This document shows, piece after piece, positions 46,368 to 55,705 of a stretch of DNA of 64,000 bases. The notes below the pieces were generated by a model. It did no database searches and was not told where the DNA came from. It was given only the letters and a program-made list of their open reading frames with translations. Within the stretch, counting starts at the first letter, position 1; the number at the start of each line of letters is the position of its first letter. The translations under genes and the position numbers were made by a program. The stretch is from CAWGMT01 sp963823675 (GTDB lineage: Bacteria; Planctomycetota; Planctomycetia; Isosphaerales; Isosphaeraceae). The stretch spans positions 1,364,001 to 1,428,000 of the forward strand of contig CAWGMT010000012.1 in assembly GCA_963823675.1 (NCBI GenBank), given 5' to 3'.

Positions 46368-47316
46368 CCTGACGAGCAGCGCAGAGGGTCGGAAGGGTCG
46401 TCGCGGTGGGATCGATCCACCGCGCTTCAACATCATCTCGTTCCTCCTGCTGATGGCCGGCATCGGCCCGGGGTTCGGGATTGGCCTGTTGTCGAATAAT
46501 CCGTGGGCGATCGCCGTGGGGTTGATCCTGGGATGCGTCGCGGCGGCGGCGCCCCAGATCGCACAGCAGTGGGAGCGGGCGGTCGTCTTGCGTCTGGGCA
46601 AGTACACTGGCCTGCGCGGGCCGGGGCTATTCTGGATCATCCCGGGCATCGACAAGGTCACTTCCTGGATCGATCAGCGGATCATCACCACGAGTTTCGC
46701 CGCCGAGGAGACGCTGACTGCGGACACCGTGCCGGTGAACGTCGACGCCGTACTTTTCTGGATGGTCTACGACCCCGAGAAGGCGGCGCTGGAGGTCCAG
46801 GACTACAACGTCGCGGTCAGTTGGGCGGCGCAGACGGCGCTCCGCGATATCATCGGCCGCACGCCGCTTACCGTGCTCCTGCGCGGTCGCGAGCAGATCG
46901 AGGCGCAGCTCCAGAAGCTCATCGACGAGCGGTCCAACCCCTGGGGCGTCACGGTCCAGTCCGTCGAGATGCGCGACGTGGTCATCCCCGAGTCGCTGCA
47001 GGACGCCATGTCGCGCGAGGCCCAGGCCGCCAGAGAGAAGGAGGCGCGCATCATCCTCGGCCAGGCCGAGGTCGAGATCGCCCACCTCTTCGCCCTGGCC
47101 GCCCAGTCGTATGAGCACAACCCGACCGCGCTTCACCTGCGGGCGATGAACATCCTTTACGAGGGACTGAAGGAGAAGGGCGCGCTGATGCTCGTACCCA
47201 GCACAGCCGTCGAATCCATGGGCCTGGGCGGATTGCTCGGCGCCGCCGCGATGCGTCAGCAGGCCCTCAGCGAAGATCGGGCCGGGTCAGAACCCGTCAA
47301 TGGACCGGCGGTCTGA
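46360..47316 (+). CDS. SPFH/band-7 membrane protein (stomatin/slipin-like)
   Basis: 318 residues. Two N-terminal membrane helices (FNIISFLLLMAGIGPGFGIG and PWAIAVGLILGCVAAAAPQI), then the SPFH domain: QQWERAVVLRLGKYTGLRGP, GLFWIIPGIDKVTSWIDQRI, FAAEETLTADTVPVNVDAVL, LRDIIGRTPLTVLLRGREQI, DERSNPWGVTVQSVEMRDVV, IPESLQDAMSREAQAAREKE. The closing helix (ILYEGLKEKGALMLVPSTAV) is typical of slipins. Such proteins form ring scaffolds in membrane microdomains. The partner NfeD-type protein common for slipins is absent. Regulation is probably by the overlapping upstream gntR gene. Confidence 0.93.
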   Translation: MANLTSSAEGRKGRRGGIDPPRFNIISFLLLMAGIGPGFGIGLLSNNPWAIAVGLILGCVAAAAPQIAQQWERAVVLRLGKYTGLRGPGLFWIIPGIDKVTSWIDQRIITTSFAAEETLTADTVPVNVDAVLFWMVYDPEKAALEVQDYNVAVSWAAQTALRDIIGRTPLTVLLRGREQIEAQLQKLIDERSNPWGVTVQSVEMRDVVIPESLQDAMSREAQAAREKEARIILGQAEVEIAHLFALAAQSYEHNPTALHLRAMNILYEGLKEKGALMLVPSTAVESMGLGGLLGAAAMRQQALSEDRAGSEPVNGPAV

Positions 47317-47366
47317 GTCACAGGGTAGGCGGCCAACGCAAGACGAGCCACTTGGAGGTCATGCCG

Positions 47367-47560
47367 TCTTCGAGCGCGGGGTACTGGAAAAGTCGGCGCA
47401 AAGGACACTGCTGGCATTCGCCGTCTCGGCCGCGATTCTTGGCACCCGCGAAGCACCCTTCTGGACCACGGCAGTCAAACTGGGCGGCTCGTCGGGCGGC
47501 ACTGCTGCCGGCATGATGAACACCGGCAGCAACGCCGGGGGAACCGATTATCTCACTCTT
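47367..47560 (+). pseudogene. MFS transporter fragment (duplicate)
   Basis: About 190 bases closely resemble part of the complete MFS gene at 53750-53940: LLAFAVSAAILGTREAPFWT, KLGGSSGGTAAGMMNTGSNA, and GGT correspond residue by residue to the intact copy. The fragment begins and ends abruptly, without start or transmembrane context on either side, and its 3' side meets the end of a convergent gene. A partial segmental duplication with later decay is the simplest reading. Confidence 0.8.
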
Positions 47561-48692
47561 GCCGGAAGGCTTTCCCCGCAAGGTACAGGTCCAACCGCTC
47601 ATGGCAGGATTGAACGTCGGCAGGCTCAACGGTCAGAGTCAAGACCTCCTTCTGCCATTTCGCGGCCGATTCAAAGTCGCCGGCCTCGGCGCAGGCCGCA
47701 GCCAGGACTTCCAATTCGCCCGGATTGTGCCAGTCAGTCAGCTCGCAGGCGCGCCGGGCCGACTCGACCGCGAGCTTGCCGTCGCGGTAATGGGCGTCGG
47801 GACAGGTGGCCCTGAGCCACGCAGACCGGGAATGTGCCTCGACCAGCTCCGGGTACGTGCGGGCGAGCTCGTCATAGACGGCGAGGGCGCGCCGATAGTC
47901 GCGATGGGTTAGCCAGTCGGCTGCCTCCTTTTCCGTTTGCGGTAACGGTCGGTCACCTGCGACGGAGTTCAACGGGTTGGCCGCCGCCCGTTGGTACTTG
48001 CGCTTCCCCTCCGTATTGGCGATCAGCTTGGCCAACAGGGCGTCCACTTCTTGCTTCTTCAAGTCTTTGACCGCGACGCCGCTGGCAGCCGCGGCTTTCG
48101 AACGATAATAGACCCTGCGTGCAGAATCATCCGTTCGTTCTGAACCATGGATATATGCGCGCTCCTCTCGTATTGACCGCAATGCTGACAGGTTGCTTTT
48201 CGCGGCTGTCGAAGCCTGTTCGGCCTGAGTCCGGTAATCGCTGCGCAATCGCCAGGTCCGCCATGCGTGGATTTCCCAGCCCAGGTAGACGCCGATGATC
48301 GCAATCAACACGAGTGCCGTGCGCATCCGGAATCGCAGCGCGCCGACCTTCGCGGACATTCGGCGCCACATTGGGGCGTCGGTCTCGCGCGGCGAGAGCA
48401 GAAACAGTATGAGGAGGATCAGCGCCAACACGAGCACACCGCCGAAGACCAGTTCGCCCAGGTCGAACAACGCCAAGAAGCCGGAGGGTGTCCGGGGCCC
48501 ATCGTTCCAACCAGCCCAAGCGACGAGACGGGGGAACGCGGCGTTCGCGCGGAAACCGTCCAACCCAAGCCAGTCGGAATAGATGCGCGGCGGCCGTGTC
48601 GCCCAGACCCAGATGGCGAACAGATCCGCGGCGATCAGTCCGGTGATCAGCAACTTCAACGAGGCGAACTGCGCACGAGTCAGTCGTATCAT
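47553..48692 (-). CDS. Membrane protein with TPR-like C-terminus
   Basis: 379 residues. Three membrane helices: LKLLITGLIAADLFAIWVW, VFGGVLVLALILLILFLLSP, and RTALVLIAIIGVYLGWEIH. A soluble region of helical repeats follows (ALAVYDELARTYPELVEAHS, AVESARRACELTDWHNPGEL, VLAAACAEAGDFESAAKWQK), the signature of tetratricopeptide units often found at the end of Isosphaeraceae proteins. No catalytic motif. It lies 190 bases downstream of, and in the same direction as, the CHAT protease gene; an association is possible but not shown. Confidence 0.8.
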   Translation of the reverse strand: MIRLTRAQFASLKLLITGLIAADLFAIWVWATRPPRIYSDWLGLDGFRANAAFPRLVAWAGWNDGPRTPSGFLALFDLGELVFGGVLVLALILLILFLLSPRETDAPMWRRMSAKVGALRFRMRTALVLIAIIGVYLGWEIHAWRTWRLRSDYRTQAEQASTAAKSNLSALRSIREERAYIHGSERTDDSARRVYYRSKAAAASGVAVKDLKKQEVDALLAKLIANTEGKRKYQRAAANPLNSVAGDRPLPQTEKEAADWLTHRDYRRALAVYDELARTYPELVEAHSRSAWLRATCPDAHYRDGKLAVESARRACELTDWHNPGELEVLAAACAEAGDFESAAKWQKEVLTLTVEPADVQSCHERLDLYLAGKAFRQE

Positions 48693-48882
48693 TGTTCAAC
48701 TCTTGGCTTGCACACAAAACACTGGGCGCGGTTGGCCAGGCCCTATTTTGGCGATCCGGGTGGTGCCGCGACAAGGTGCCGCCTGGGCGATCTGCCGGTG
48801 GTTGCAGTGCAAGGCCTTTCGAGTGATGTAGTCATCACGCTCTCCGTGATGGAGTGGCGTCACGCGGAGCATGACGACTACG

Positions 48883-51800
48883 TTAATCCACATCACCCAC
48901 CAGCACGAACGCTGCCCAGTAGTAGGGGTGGGCATAGGGATGGTCGTCGCCAGGGCCGGCGGCGACGTTCAATGCCCTAGCAGCCTCTTTCCTCTTCTCC
49001 GCGCCCTTGGAGCGTGCTTCGCCACCCGATAGGCTTGCTGCCAGCTTGGCGACTTCGTCACGAGTTAGGCCGCGGAGCCAGCATTTTGCCTCGGCGAGCG
49101 CCTCGGCCTTGGGCAACAGGCTGGTGAGACCGGTGCGTCGACCGAGCAAGTCGGCATAGAACCGCTGCATAAAGAGAGCCGTCGCCGTGTCGTCGACCTT
49201 CCAGAGCGACAGGCAGACGCTCCGCGCGCCGGACATCAAGAGCGCCTGGGTGAACCCCACAAAGCCCTCGCCGCCGGCATCACGGCCCAGGGCAGTCTCG
49301 CAAGCCGAGAGCGTTACCAGCTCGGCCTTCAGGTCCCAGCCGCGCTGGATCTCGCGGACCGTCAGTCTTCCGTCGAAGACCGGCTTGTGATTCATCACCT
49401 GCTCCAGCGGGTCGGGCAGGCCGGTCTGGGTCAGGATCACCGCCGATCTTTGAGGGATTGCCTCGTCAATCACCCCGTGCGTTGCCAGATGGATGAAGCC
49501 GAACCGGCCCAGCTCGCCCGCGGCGGCCAGGCGGTCTAGCTCGGGCTCGCTCGCGGCGGCCGCGAGAAGCGTTCGAGTGGGTCGATCGCTGGATTGGAAG
49601 AGCCGGGCGAGCGCTTCGACCTCGTACCGCGTGGCTGGCAAGGGAGCGAAGTCGTCGCCGCCTGACCGCGCTGCCACGAGCACCTGCTGGAGCTTCCGCT
49701 GCTCGGCGATCGCGACCGGTGCCGGCCGGGTGTCGATCACCACGCCGAGCTTGCCGGCGGCCAATTCGCGTTTGGCCACCTGGCCGGCGCGCCAGACCTC
49801 GACCGGAACGGCCTGACCCGGCTCGGGAACGGCTTTCAAGTCCTCGCGCTTGTGGAGCGCCGTTCCGTTGTAGGCCAGCAAGACATCCCCGGGCTTCAGG
49901 CCACGGGTTGCGGCGTTCGAGCCTCGTGCGACGAAGTTGACCAGCAGTCCGTGGTCCGGCAGCGGCTCGGGCTCGCTCGACGTCTGGGGCCGCTGGTAGA
50001 CGGGGTCTCCCAGGGCGAGCAGGCCGGCGTGGCGGTCTGGCCGGGGCTGCTCGCGGAGGTACTTGAAAACGGTGCCGGACGGGGCATAGCTCACTGTCCG
50101 GGTGTCGTCCGGGGCAAGCAGCGCCTCGATCGGGATGCCCGCCATGGCCCGGGAGGGAAGGACGATCAGCCGCCGGGCTGGCGGCAGTCCGTCGGTGGTT
50201 GCGCCGAGCGCTTTGGCCAGCGGCTCGAGGCGCCGGGTGTGCAGCTTCTCGACCAGAAGCTGCAGGTCGGCTGAACCCGCGCCGGGCCGTAGCCGCAGCT
50301 CGCTCCGAGCTCGGTCTGCCAGCTCGTTGTCGTCCTTCGTCCAGAGCCCTTTCGGGCCGGTGCCTCCGATCACGATCCAGGCCGGGATGCCCCGGGAGCG
50401 GACGACCACACCCCAGTGCTCGCCGTCAGGATCGGCCGCGTCTGGTCCCGCGGGTGGGATATCGACCCAGGCGACCAGGGCGGCATCAGCCGGCAGCGCG
50501 GCCTGGATTTCGTTCAGCTTGGCGACCTGGCCCCCCAGCGGGCCGTGAGCCTGGACGAGCTTGGTCTGGAACTCACCCAGGCCGATGCTGGCCAGCTCGC
50601 GTTGGCGCCTCAGATCGTCGAACCGTTTCGCCAGCTCGGCCTGGTCGAGGCCCGTGGGATTGGCTTCGACAAGACGGTCGAACCGTTCGAGTTCAGTGGT
50701 CAATTCGCGGAGGCGGGCTCGCTCGGCGAATGTCAGCCGCCGGTCCTGGCGGGCGGCCAGCTCATCGAGCAAGCCGCGGCCCAGGTCTTCCTCCAGCGGC
50801 TGCCACGCCTCGGCGGGTTGACCGAGCCGCGCCAGCACGGCGGCGAGGGCGGAGCGCGCTGACTCCGTGGTCCCGGTGCGCTCGAGTCCGGTGAACGCGA
50901 CCCCGAGTCGGGCCGCATCCAGGCTCTTCACTGCGCTCTGCCATCGGTCTCGCGCCTCGGCGTACTTCCCCTGCGCGTTGAGGTTGCACGCCACGTTGCA
51001 GTAGGTTCCGGCGGTGCGCGGGTGGTTGTCGGTGAGCAGGCGGCGTGTGATCTCCAGTGCCTTTTCGTACCGAGGCTGGGCCTGGGCGTACTTCCCCTGC
51101 GCCTTGAGGTTGTGCGCCACGTTGTTGTAGGCGGTTGCGGTGGAGGGATGGTCGTCGGTGAGCAGGCGGCGGTCGATCTCAAGGGCCTTTTCGAATAGCG
51201 GCTGGGCCGCGGCGTACTTCCCCTGCGCGTTAAGGTTGTACGCCGCGTTGCTGTAGCTGACGGCGGTGGCGGGGTGCTCATCGGTGAGCAGGCGGCGGCG
51301 GATTTCCAGCGCCTTCTCGTACAGCGGCTGGGCCGCCGCGGACTTCCCCCGCGAGTCGAGGTTGACCGCGAGGTTGTTGTAGCTGGTCGCGGTGTCGGGG
51401 TGGTCCTCGGCGAGCAAGCGGCGGAAGATTTCCAGCGCCTTCTGGAGCAGCGGCTCCGCCTGGGTGTACTTCCCCTGCGCGTTGAGGTTGGCCGCCAGGT
51501 TGCTGTAGCTTCCGGCGGTGGCAGGGTGGTCGTCGCTGAGCAGGCGGCGGTTAATCTCCAGCGCCTTCTCGCACAGCGGCTCGGCCTGGGCGTACTCCCC
51601 TTGGGCGTTGAGGTTCATCGCCAGGTTGTTGTAGCTGGTGGCGGTGTCGGGGTGGTCATCGGTGAGCAGGCGGCGGCGGATTTCCAGCGCCTTCTCGTAC
51701 AGCGGCTGCGCCTGCGCATACTTCCCCTGGCTCTTCAGGTTGTACGCGACGTTGTTGTAGCTGGCGGCAGTTTCGGCGTGCTCGTCGGTGAGCAGACGGC

Positions 51801-52505
51801 GGCAGATTTCGAGCGCCTTCTCGCACAGCGGCTGGGCCTGGGCGTACTTCCCTTGGGCGTTGAGGTTCACCGCCAGGTTGTCGTAGCTGGCGGCGGTGTC
51901 GGGGTGGTCGTCGGTGAGCAGGCGGCGGCGAATCTCCAGCGCCTTCTGGAACAGGGGCTGGGTCTGGGCGTATTTCCCCTGGGCGTAGAGCGTCATTGCC
52001 AGGTTGGTGTAGCTGTTGGCGGTGTCAGGGTAGTCGTCGGCGAGCAGGCGGCGGTCGATCTCAAGGGCCTTTTCAAATAGCGCCTGGGCCTGCGCGTGAT
52101 TCCCCTGGGAGCGAAGGGTTAGGGCTTGCCAACCCATGGTATTGGCCGATTGGTAGACGACCCGATCCCCGTTCGGCATCGGAGCCACCCGGAGCAACGT
52201 CTTGAGGTTCCACTCGGCGGTCACAGTCTCGAAGTGCTTCTCCCCCTGGGCCCACGCCCGCAAGGCGACCAGGTCCTTGCGCGCGCAATCGCCTCGTCCC
52301 AGCGATCGGCCTTCATGGCCTTCCCGACCTGCTCATCCAGTTGATTGGCTCGCTTCTCGTCTTCCCCGCTTAGTTTGCGGAATCCCAGCGCGGGAGGTCG
52401 AGCTTCCTTGGGTGACGTGTTCTGTCCCGTCGCTGGCATCTTCGGGATCGCGAGCCAAAACCCGACGAGCAACACCAGCCGGAACAAGACGCGAAGAGCG
52501 TTCAT
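48883..52505 (-). CDS. Secreted TPR-CHAT protease with embedded PDZ-like domain, frameshifted
   Basis: Starts at ATG 52505 with a signal peptide (ALRVLFRLVLLVGFWLAIPK). After DEAIARA the frame changes at about 52270 (one base lost in a GCGC run) and continues KDLVALRAWAQGEKHFETV. Nine full and one partial 42-residue kinesin-light-chain TPRs follow (SYxNLAxNLxAQGKYAQAQP, LxEKALEIxRRLLTDDHPDT). The C-terminal CHAT protease has the catalytic His in FIHLATHGVI and Cys in TLSACETALGRDAGGEGFVG. Between the CHAT start (ILPSRAMAGIPIEALLAPDD) and the catalytic core sits a PDZ-like unit (VARGSNAATRGLKPGDVLLA). CHAT enzymes are caspase-like peptidases of separase or defence type; substrates here are unknown. 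The TPR array suggests recognition of a protein partner. Confidence 0.85.
50950..52110. repeat. 126-bp coding tandem repeat (TPR array)
   Basis: About nine near-identical 126-base units encode the TPRs of the CHAT protein. Nucleotide identity between copies is high, which makes recombination, copy-number change or mis-assembly likely. Confidence 0.8.
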
Positions 52506-52539
52506 GATGGGCGTCCTCCTGTGTCAGGCAATCCGCGAT

Positions 52540-52740
52540 GGGACGATTGAAAGCATACCGACTTTCGACCGCCAATCCCACGTTGACCACGCGGACCGCT
52601 CCCGAATCGTCGAGCATCAGGTTGACGGGCTTGATGTCGCTGTGGACGATTCCCATTGCGTGCGCCGCTTCGAGTCCGCCAGCCTGGATCACAAAATCCA
52701 GCGCCTGGTCGGAGAGCCTCGACATTCCAGCCGTTGACCG
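52540..52740 (-). pseudogene. Ser/Thr kinase fragment
   Basis: The minus strand encodes LSDQALDFVIQAGGLEAAHA, MGIVHSDIKPVNLMLDDSGA, VRVVNVGLAVE. This is the catalytic loop and DFG region of a Hanks-type kinase, with HRD changed to HSD and DLG/DFG to NVG. Neither the N-lobe nor the P+1 region is present. It is a decayed remnant wedged between the CHAT gene and the MFS gene. Confidence 0.65.
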
Positions 52741-52818
52741 CAGTTGGAATGCAGCCCAACTCGGAGAGCCGCCAGAATGGTTATAATTGTTATCTTCACG
52801 ACTCTGGGGAATCTTCCC

Positions 52819-54113
52819 GTGCAGACGCCACCTCCCACCGCCGCGAGATTGCCCAGGACGGTTTTCCTGTTGATGCTGGTCGTGGCCTCCGCGCATTTCA
52901 ACCGAGTCGGCATCTCGGTCGCGGGCACCGAGCGGATTATTTCTGAGTATGGAATAAGCCCCGAGAAGATGGGGCTGGTGTACTCGGCTTATCTGGCGAT
53001 CTACACCCTGGCCATGCTGCCGGGCGGGTTGTTGATCGATCGTTTCGGGGCCCGGCGCGCGCTGATCGTCCTGGGATTGGGCTCGACGGTGTTCGTCGCG
53101 ATGACCGGCAACGTGGGATTCGTCTTTCACGACGCCTCCAGCGTCTGGCTTAACCTCCTGGTCGTCAGGTCGCTCCTGGGCCTCGTGACGGCACCGCTCC
53201 ACCCGGCGCGGCACACCTCGTCTACGAGCAAGCGCCCTCCGCGTCGAAATCCACGGCCAACGGATTGGTCAACGCGGCGGCCTGCGCGGGAATCGCAGGC
53301 ACGTATCTCGTCATGGGAAAACTCATCGATCTCTTCGACTGGCCGATCGCATTTCTGATCTCTAGCGGCATGACCCTTGCCATCGCGGTGGCCTGGACCA
53401 AGGGCACCGAGTCTTCACAGGCCGCACGGACCCTGGCAGCCTTGCGCTCGCCCTGGACTCTCGCCGGGCTCCGATCCGTGCTCCGCCACCCTGGTCTGAT
53501 CTGTATCACGCTCAGCTATGCCGCTTACGGTTACTTCCAGTACATGTTCTTTTACTGGATCACTTACTATTTCGAGAAAATAAGACACGAAGACATGAGC
53601 GTGTCGCGCTGGTATTCCACGGTGATCACGCTGGCGATGGGTGTGGGCATGATCGGCGGCGGCTGGCTGACGGATCACGTGCCACGCCGATTCTCCCCCT
53701 GGGCGAGGCGCGTGCTCGTCCCGGTCGTCGGGATGTTCGCCAGTGGCGCCGTTTTCGAGCTCGGGGTATTGGAAAAGTCGCCGCAATGGACGCTGCTGGC
53801 ATTCGCCGTCTCGGCCGCGATTCTTGGCACCTGCGAAGCACCTTTCTGGACCACGGCGGTCGAACTGGGCGGCTCGTCGGGCGGCACGGCAGCCGGCATG
53901 ATGAACACCGGCGGCAACGCCGGGGGAACCTTGTCGCCTTATCTCACACCGCTCCTGAGCGGTTTCTTCACGAAGCTGTACGGTCCGGAAACGGGCTGGC
54001 GCCTGGGCCTGGCCGTCGCGGGAGGGATCGTGGCGCTTGGGGGCCTCCTGTGGTGGGGCGTTGATCCGGGCCAGGAGGCGGCTGCGACGCCGGCGGTAGA
54101 CCGTGATCAGTAA
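52819..54113 (+). CDS. MFS transporter, frameshifted
   Basis: Start at GTG 52819, preceded by GGGGAA and, 37 bases up, a TATAAT (52782-52787). The first frame gives TVFLLMLVVASAHFNRVGIS, AYLAIYTLAMLPGGLLIDRF, GARRALIVLGLGSTVFVAMT (the GxLxDRxGARR loop of the family). At about 53207 one C is missing in CACCCCGGC, and the rest continues in another frame (HLVYEQAPSASKSTANGLVN, GKLIDLFDWPIAFLISSGMT, GGGWLTDHVPRRFSPWARRV, TAAGMMNTGGNAGGTLSPYL). Twelve helices are expected. Closest resemblance is to sugar-acid/anion symporters of the ACS family; substrate unknown. Confidence 0.85.
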
Positions 54114-54140
54114 GACTTCGCTCGTGTTCTTTCGGGATGG

Positions 54141-54146
54141 TATAAT
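54141..54146 (+). promoter_or_regulatory. Candidate -10 box TATAAT
   Basis: A perfect TATAAT upstream of the three-gene hypothetical module. No convincing -35 box at the right distance was found. If used, translation of the first gene would start at the GTG near 54222 rather than 54150. Confidence 0.35.
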
Positions 54147-54149
54147 TTA

Positions 54150-54668
54150 GTGGTTACCGGGGTAACAGAAGGCTCGAGAATCAATCCTCTGGAGAAAATC
54201 GAACACAGGGGAGTTTCGATCGTGGCGGGTCCAAGTGCGACCAATTCTGGCGGGGCGCGAACGACGGGCGCGAATCCGGGGCCGTTCTGTCAGGCGATTC
54301 TGTTGTGCGACGAAGTGACCCGCGATAAAGAGACTGGCAAGACAAGTATCGCCGGCATTTTCGACACCTTTTACGTCCCGTCCTTTCCAGGTCTCACGTC
54401 GGCTTGCCAAGTCTTCCTGCTTGTGAGAGATGTGGTGGGACAATATACCCTTACGGCCGAGATTCACGACGAGGCACAAGGAGTCGTCTTATTCAGGTCT
54501 CCGGAGAGCGGGAAACTTGGAACTCCCGGACAGATAAGCAAGGGTGAGATTTGGCTTCCCGTGTCGCCGCTGCTATTCGATCGGCCTGGGATTTTCGACT
54601 TGGTTGTGTTCGCCAGGGAAAATGAAATCGGCCGTGTGTTGTTCAATGTCCGGGCGTCTGGAGCTTAG
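54150..54668 (+). CDS. DUF6941-like hypothetical protein
   Basis: At most 172 residues; the GTG at 54222 (AGPSATNSGG...) is an equally likely start because a -10 box overlaps the upstream one. The core (CQAILLCDEVTRDKETGKTS, IAGIFDTFYVPSFPG, QVFLLVRDVVGQYTLTAEIH, then FDRPGIFDLVVFARENEIGR) matches the beta-rich small domain known as DUF6941. No function is known. It ends 4 bases before the next gene. Confidence 0.7.
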   Translation: MVTGVTEGSRINPLEKIEHRGVSIVAGPSATNSGGARTTGANPGPFCQAILLCDEVTRDKETGKTSIAGIFDTFYVPSFPGLTSACQVFLLVRDVVGQYTLTAEIHDEAQGVVLFRSPESGKLGTPGQISKGEIWLPVSPLLFDRPGIFDLVVFARENEIGRVLFNVRASGA

Positions 54669-54672
54669 CACG

Positions 54673-55176
54673 ATGTCTCAGGTCAACGCCGTCAAACCCA
54701 CATCGATGGGCTGGACCGCGAATAGCGCGGCGATGTTCACGGTCATTGAAATGCCCTCGTTCAAACCGCTCGTTCCGCCTGAACCGATCAAGCGTGAAAC
54801 GACCCGCGACCCACTAGACATTCGGGCCCGTTTCGACGAGCTGAAAGCGCTCAAAGACGGTTGGCTCGACGGGCATGGAAAGGCGCTTTCTCACGAGGGG
54901 CTCGACTGGCTCGCAGGCGTGCTCAAGGATGTCTATCCAAAAAGCCTGCGTTTGCCATATGCCTACCCCAGTGCGGACGGCCGCGTCCAGCTCGAGTGGT
55001 CTTTCTGGGGTCGAGAGATAACACTAGAAGTCGATTTCGGATCGAAGTCTGGCGAGTGGCACTCACTCGACCTCGACACGGAGGAAGAAGAGGTGATCGA
55101 AGTTGATCTAGCAAGCGAAGCGGGTTGGTCCTGGATTCTCAAGCGCCTGCACCAGGTTGCTGGAGCCACACCGTGA
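54673..55176 (+). CDS. Hypothetical protein of a two-gene module
   Basis: 167 residues beginning MSQVNAVKPTSMGWTANSAA. The second half is well conserved in type: IRARFDELKALKDGWLDGHG, LDWLAGVLKDVYPKSLRLPY, VQLEWSFWGREITLEVDF, then LDLDTEEEEVIEVDL. Acidic and without membrane segments. Its stop overlaps the start of the next gene (GTGA), so they are coupled. Proteins of this kind, paired with the downstream family, occur in many bacteria; a toxin-antitoxin or regulator pair is possible but not demonstrated. Confidence 0.75.
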   Translation: MSQVNAVKPTSMGWTANSAAMFTVIEMPSFKPLVPPEPIKRETTRDPLDIRARFDELKALKDGWLDGHGKALSHEGLDWLAGVLKDVYPKSLRLPYAYPSADGRVQLEWSFWGREITLEVDFGSKSGEWHSLDLDTEEEEVIEVDLASEAGWSWILKRLHQVAGATP

Positions 55177-55538
55177 CTGATGACACGCTGCTGCTACGGC
55201 AAATCCATCCCGCCTTCATCCAAAACGAAAGAGTCACCTCTCAGGCATTCACGCCTACTCCAAAGGATGCCAGGAAACTGTCGGTGTACGACGGAGACCA
55301 GTTCACGGCTGAGGAATCCTGGAGGCATTTCACTCACAGAGCGTTGAATTCCGCTGGTGTTCTCGCTGTCAGTGTCCTGGAGTGCGTGGAACTTCAGTTG
55401 CAGGTTGCTCCAACTCCGGAAGTCTTTGAGGGGCACGTTGACATCGATTTCATCGGCATCACCGAAAAAAGCGTCAAAGCGGCGGCCAAACACCTCCGGA
55501 TGCGCGCATCAAAAAGGGGTTGGCTATACCGTGCATGA
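55173..55538 (+). CDS. Hypothetical protein, partner of upstream gene
   Basis: 121 residues from GTG 55173, in overlap with the preceding stop. It opens TDDTLLLRQIHPAFIQNERV and continues SQAFTPTPKDARKLSVYDGD, then SVLECVELQLQVAPTPEVFE and GHVDIDFIGI. The opening is a strongly conserved motif of a small family always seen next to the acidic protein encoded just upstream. Function unknown; basic C-terminus (HLRMRASKRGWLYRA). Confidence 0.78.
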   Translation: MTDDTLLLRQIHPAFIQNERVTSQAFTPTPKDARKLSVYDGDQFTAEESWRHFTHRALNSAGVLAVSVLECVELQLQVAPTPEVFEGHVDIDFIGITEKSVKAAAKHLRMRASKRGWLYRA

Positions 55539-55705
55539 GCGCGCGGTCAGCCGCGTAGCATTTCGGGCCGACAAACAGGCTCTCGCCACTCACGACTGGT
55601 CCACCGTTGGTCATTCACGACCGCCCTCGTCCTGCCGGTCGCCCTCGAGGACGCGGCACCCGTCGGGGCCTGCGGATGCGGCGTTCGCCGCGTCATCGGG
55701 CAGGC

